DNA of 51,517 nt. It comes from an uncultured Geobacter sp. (GTDB taxonomy: Bacteria > Desulfobacterota > Desulfuromonadia > Geobacterales > Geobacteraceae). The notes beneath the pieces were generated by a model. The model searched no databases, was not told where the DNA came from, and was given only the letters and a program-made list of their open reading frames with translations. The position numbers and the translations under genes are program-made. Where the stretch lies: the NCBI GenBank assembly GCA_903925075.1, contig CAIYDQ010000156.1, positions 1-51,517 on the forward strand. Direction: 5' to 3'. The first letter of the stretch is position 1. Every line of letters begins with the position of its first letter. Positions 51,384 to 51,517 of this stretch are shown here, piece after piece.

Positions 51384-51517
51384 GAGGGTGTAAAAAGGTT
51401 TGTGTAAATGGCCATTCCGGGGTAATCATCTTCCCCCAAGGAGCTGCCATGACCATTGACCTCGCCGTAATCGATGACCTACTGAAAAAGTATCAGACCC
51501 CGGAAGAGATTCTCGGG
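51384..51517 (+). mobile_element. Left end of an IS256-family insertion sequence (cut by window)
   Basis: GAGGGTGTAAAAAGGTTTGT at 51384 resembles the terminal inverted repeat of IS256-type elements. The transposase start follows at 51449. The right end lies outside the window. Confidence 0.72.
51449..51517 (+). CDS. IS256-family transposase (N-terminal fragment)
   Basis: 23 codons from ATG 51449 to the window end, beginning MTIDLAVIDDLLKKYQTPEE, a start typical of IS256 transposases. AAGGAG lies upstream. The DDE catalytic domain is beyond the window. Confidence 0.68.
   Translation, partial: MTIDLAVIDDLLKKYQTPEEILG

Noticed and set aside
51152-51385. 77-codon frame across the 41-bp repeats
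   Set aside because: It has no ribosome site, and 41-bp units shift frame each repeat, so the peptide is not a real repeat protein.

Overview
Kind of organism. The window is GC-rich and densely coded, and it reads like the chromosome of a Geobacter-type bacterium (Desulfuromonadia/Geobacterales, perhaps Geomonas, Citrifermentans or Geobacter). The clues are a citrate synthase of the eukaryote-like type known from Geobacter, many two-component and c-di-GMP proteins, sigma-54 promoters, a tungstate (Tup) transporter next to ModE, and a GlpC-like Fe-S protein. This assignment is inferred from gene content, not from a marker gene. I recognised no rRNA, tRNA, CRISPR array or prophage. An IS256-type insertion sequence starts at the right edge. 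|| Layout. 1-4708 (minus): a phosphate operon, phoB-phoR-pstS-pstC, with pstC cut by the window edge. 5274-10092 (plus): acyl-CoA synthetase, an M24 peptidase and citrate synthase. 10158-12338: an AMMECR1 protein, two tandem Thr/Ala-rich mini-lipoproteins and ndk. 12397-17105: rlmN, mtnP, a PfkB kinase, a TPR lipoprotein and a RodZ-like protein. 17139-20203: a signalling group (zinc-ribbon GAF protein, single-domain response regulator, universal stress protein, receiver-histidine kinase). 20399-25095: an FAD oxidoreductase, a YhaM-type exonuclease, a metallo-hydrolase and coaBC. 25102-29442: a secreted phospholipase-C-like protein, a degenerate uracil-DNA glycosylase homologue, a secreted Cys-paired repeat protein, a 17-codon transcript with its own terminator, an alpha/beta hydrolase and mlaA. 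29499-35249: modE, tupABC, a secreted metallophosphoesterase translationally coupled to tupC, and a GH100-like glycosidase. 35504-43108: a chemoreceptor, a very large PAS-GGDEF-EAL-CBS-GGDEF protein with a frameshift near its end, a second PhoB and a second PstS. 43395-47947 (minus): a small orphan gene, an NtrC-type regulator and its hybrid kinase. 48045-51035: a GlpC-like Fe-S protein, an EamA transporter and a small Lys/Ala-rich secreted protein behind a sigma-54 promoter. 51169-51517: five perfectly spaced 41-bp repeats running into the IS256 end. || How the genes work together. Two themes stand out. First, 7-4-7 Pho-box-like sites of the form (C/T/A)TGT(A/T/C)AC-N4-(C/A)TGT(A/T/C)AC lie before pstS1, the second phoB, the second pstS and the GGDEF-EAL gene, with a weaker one before the chemoreceptor. 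The 35-43 kb block may therefore be a phosphate-starvation behavioural module that joins uptake to chemotaxis and c-di-GMP. Second, three copies of the palindrome TGTCC-N6-GGACA lie between the NtrC-type regulator and a 101-residue orphan gene that has a -24/-12 promoter. The kinase, the regulator and the small gene thus look like one self-contained sigma-54 circuit. Its input domain is an unusual NTF2/SnoaL-like fold and its output protein is unknown.
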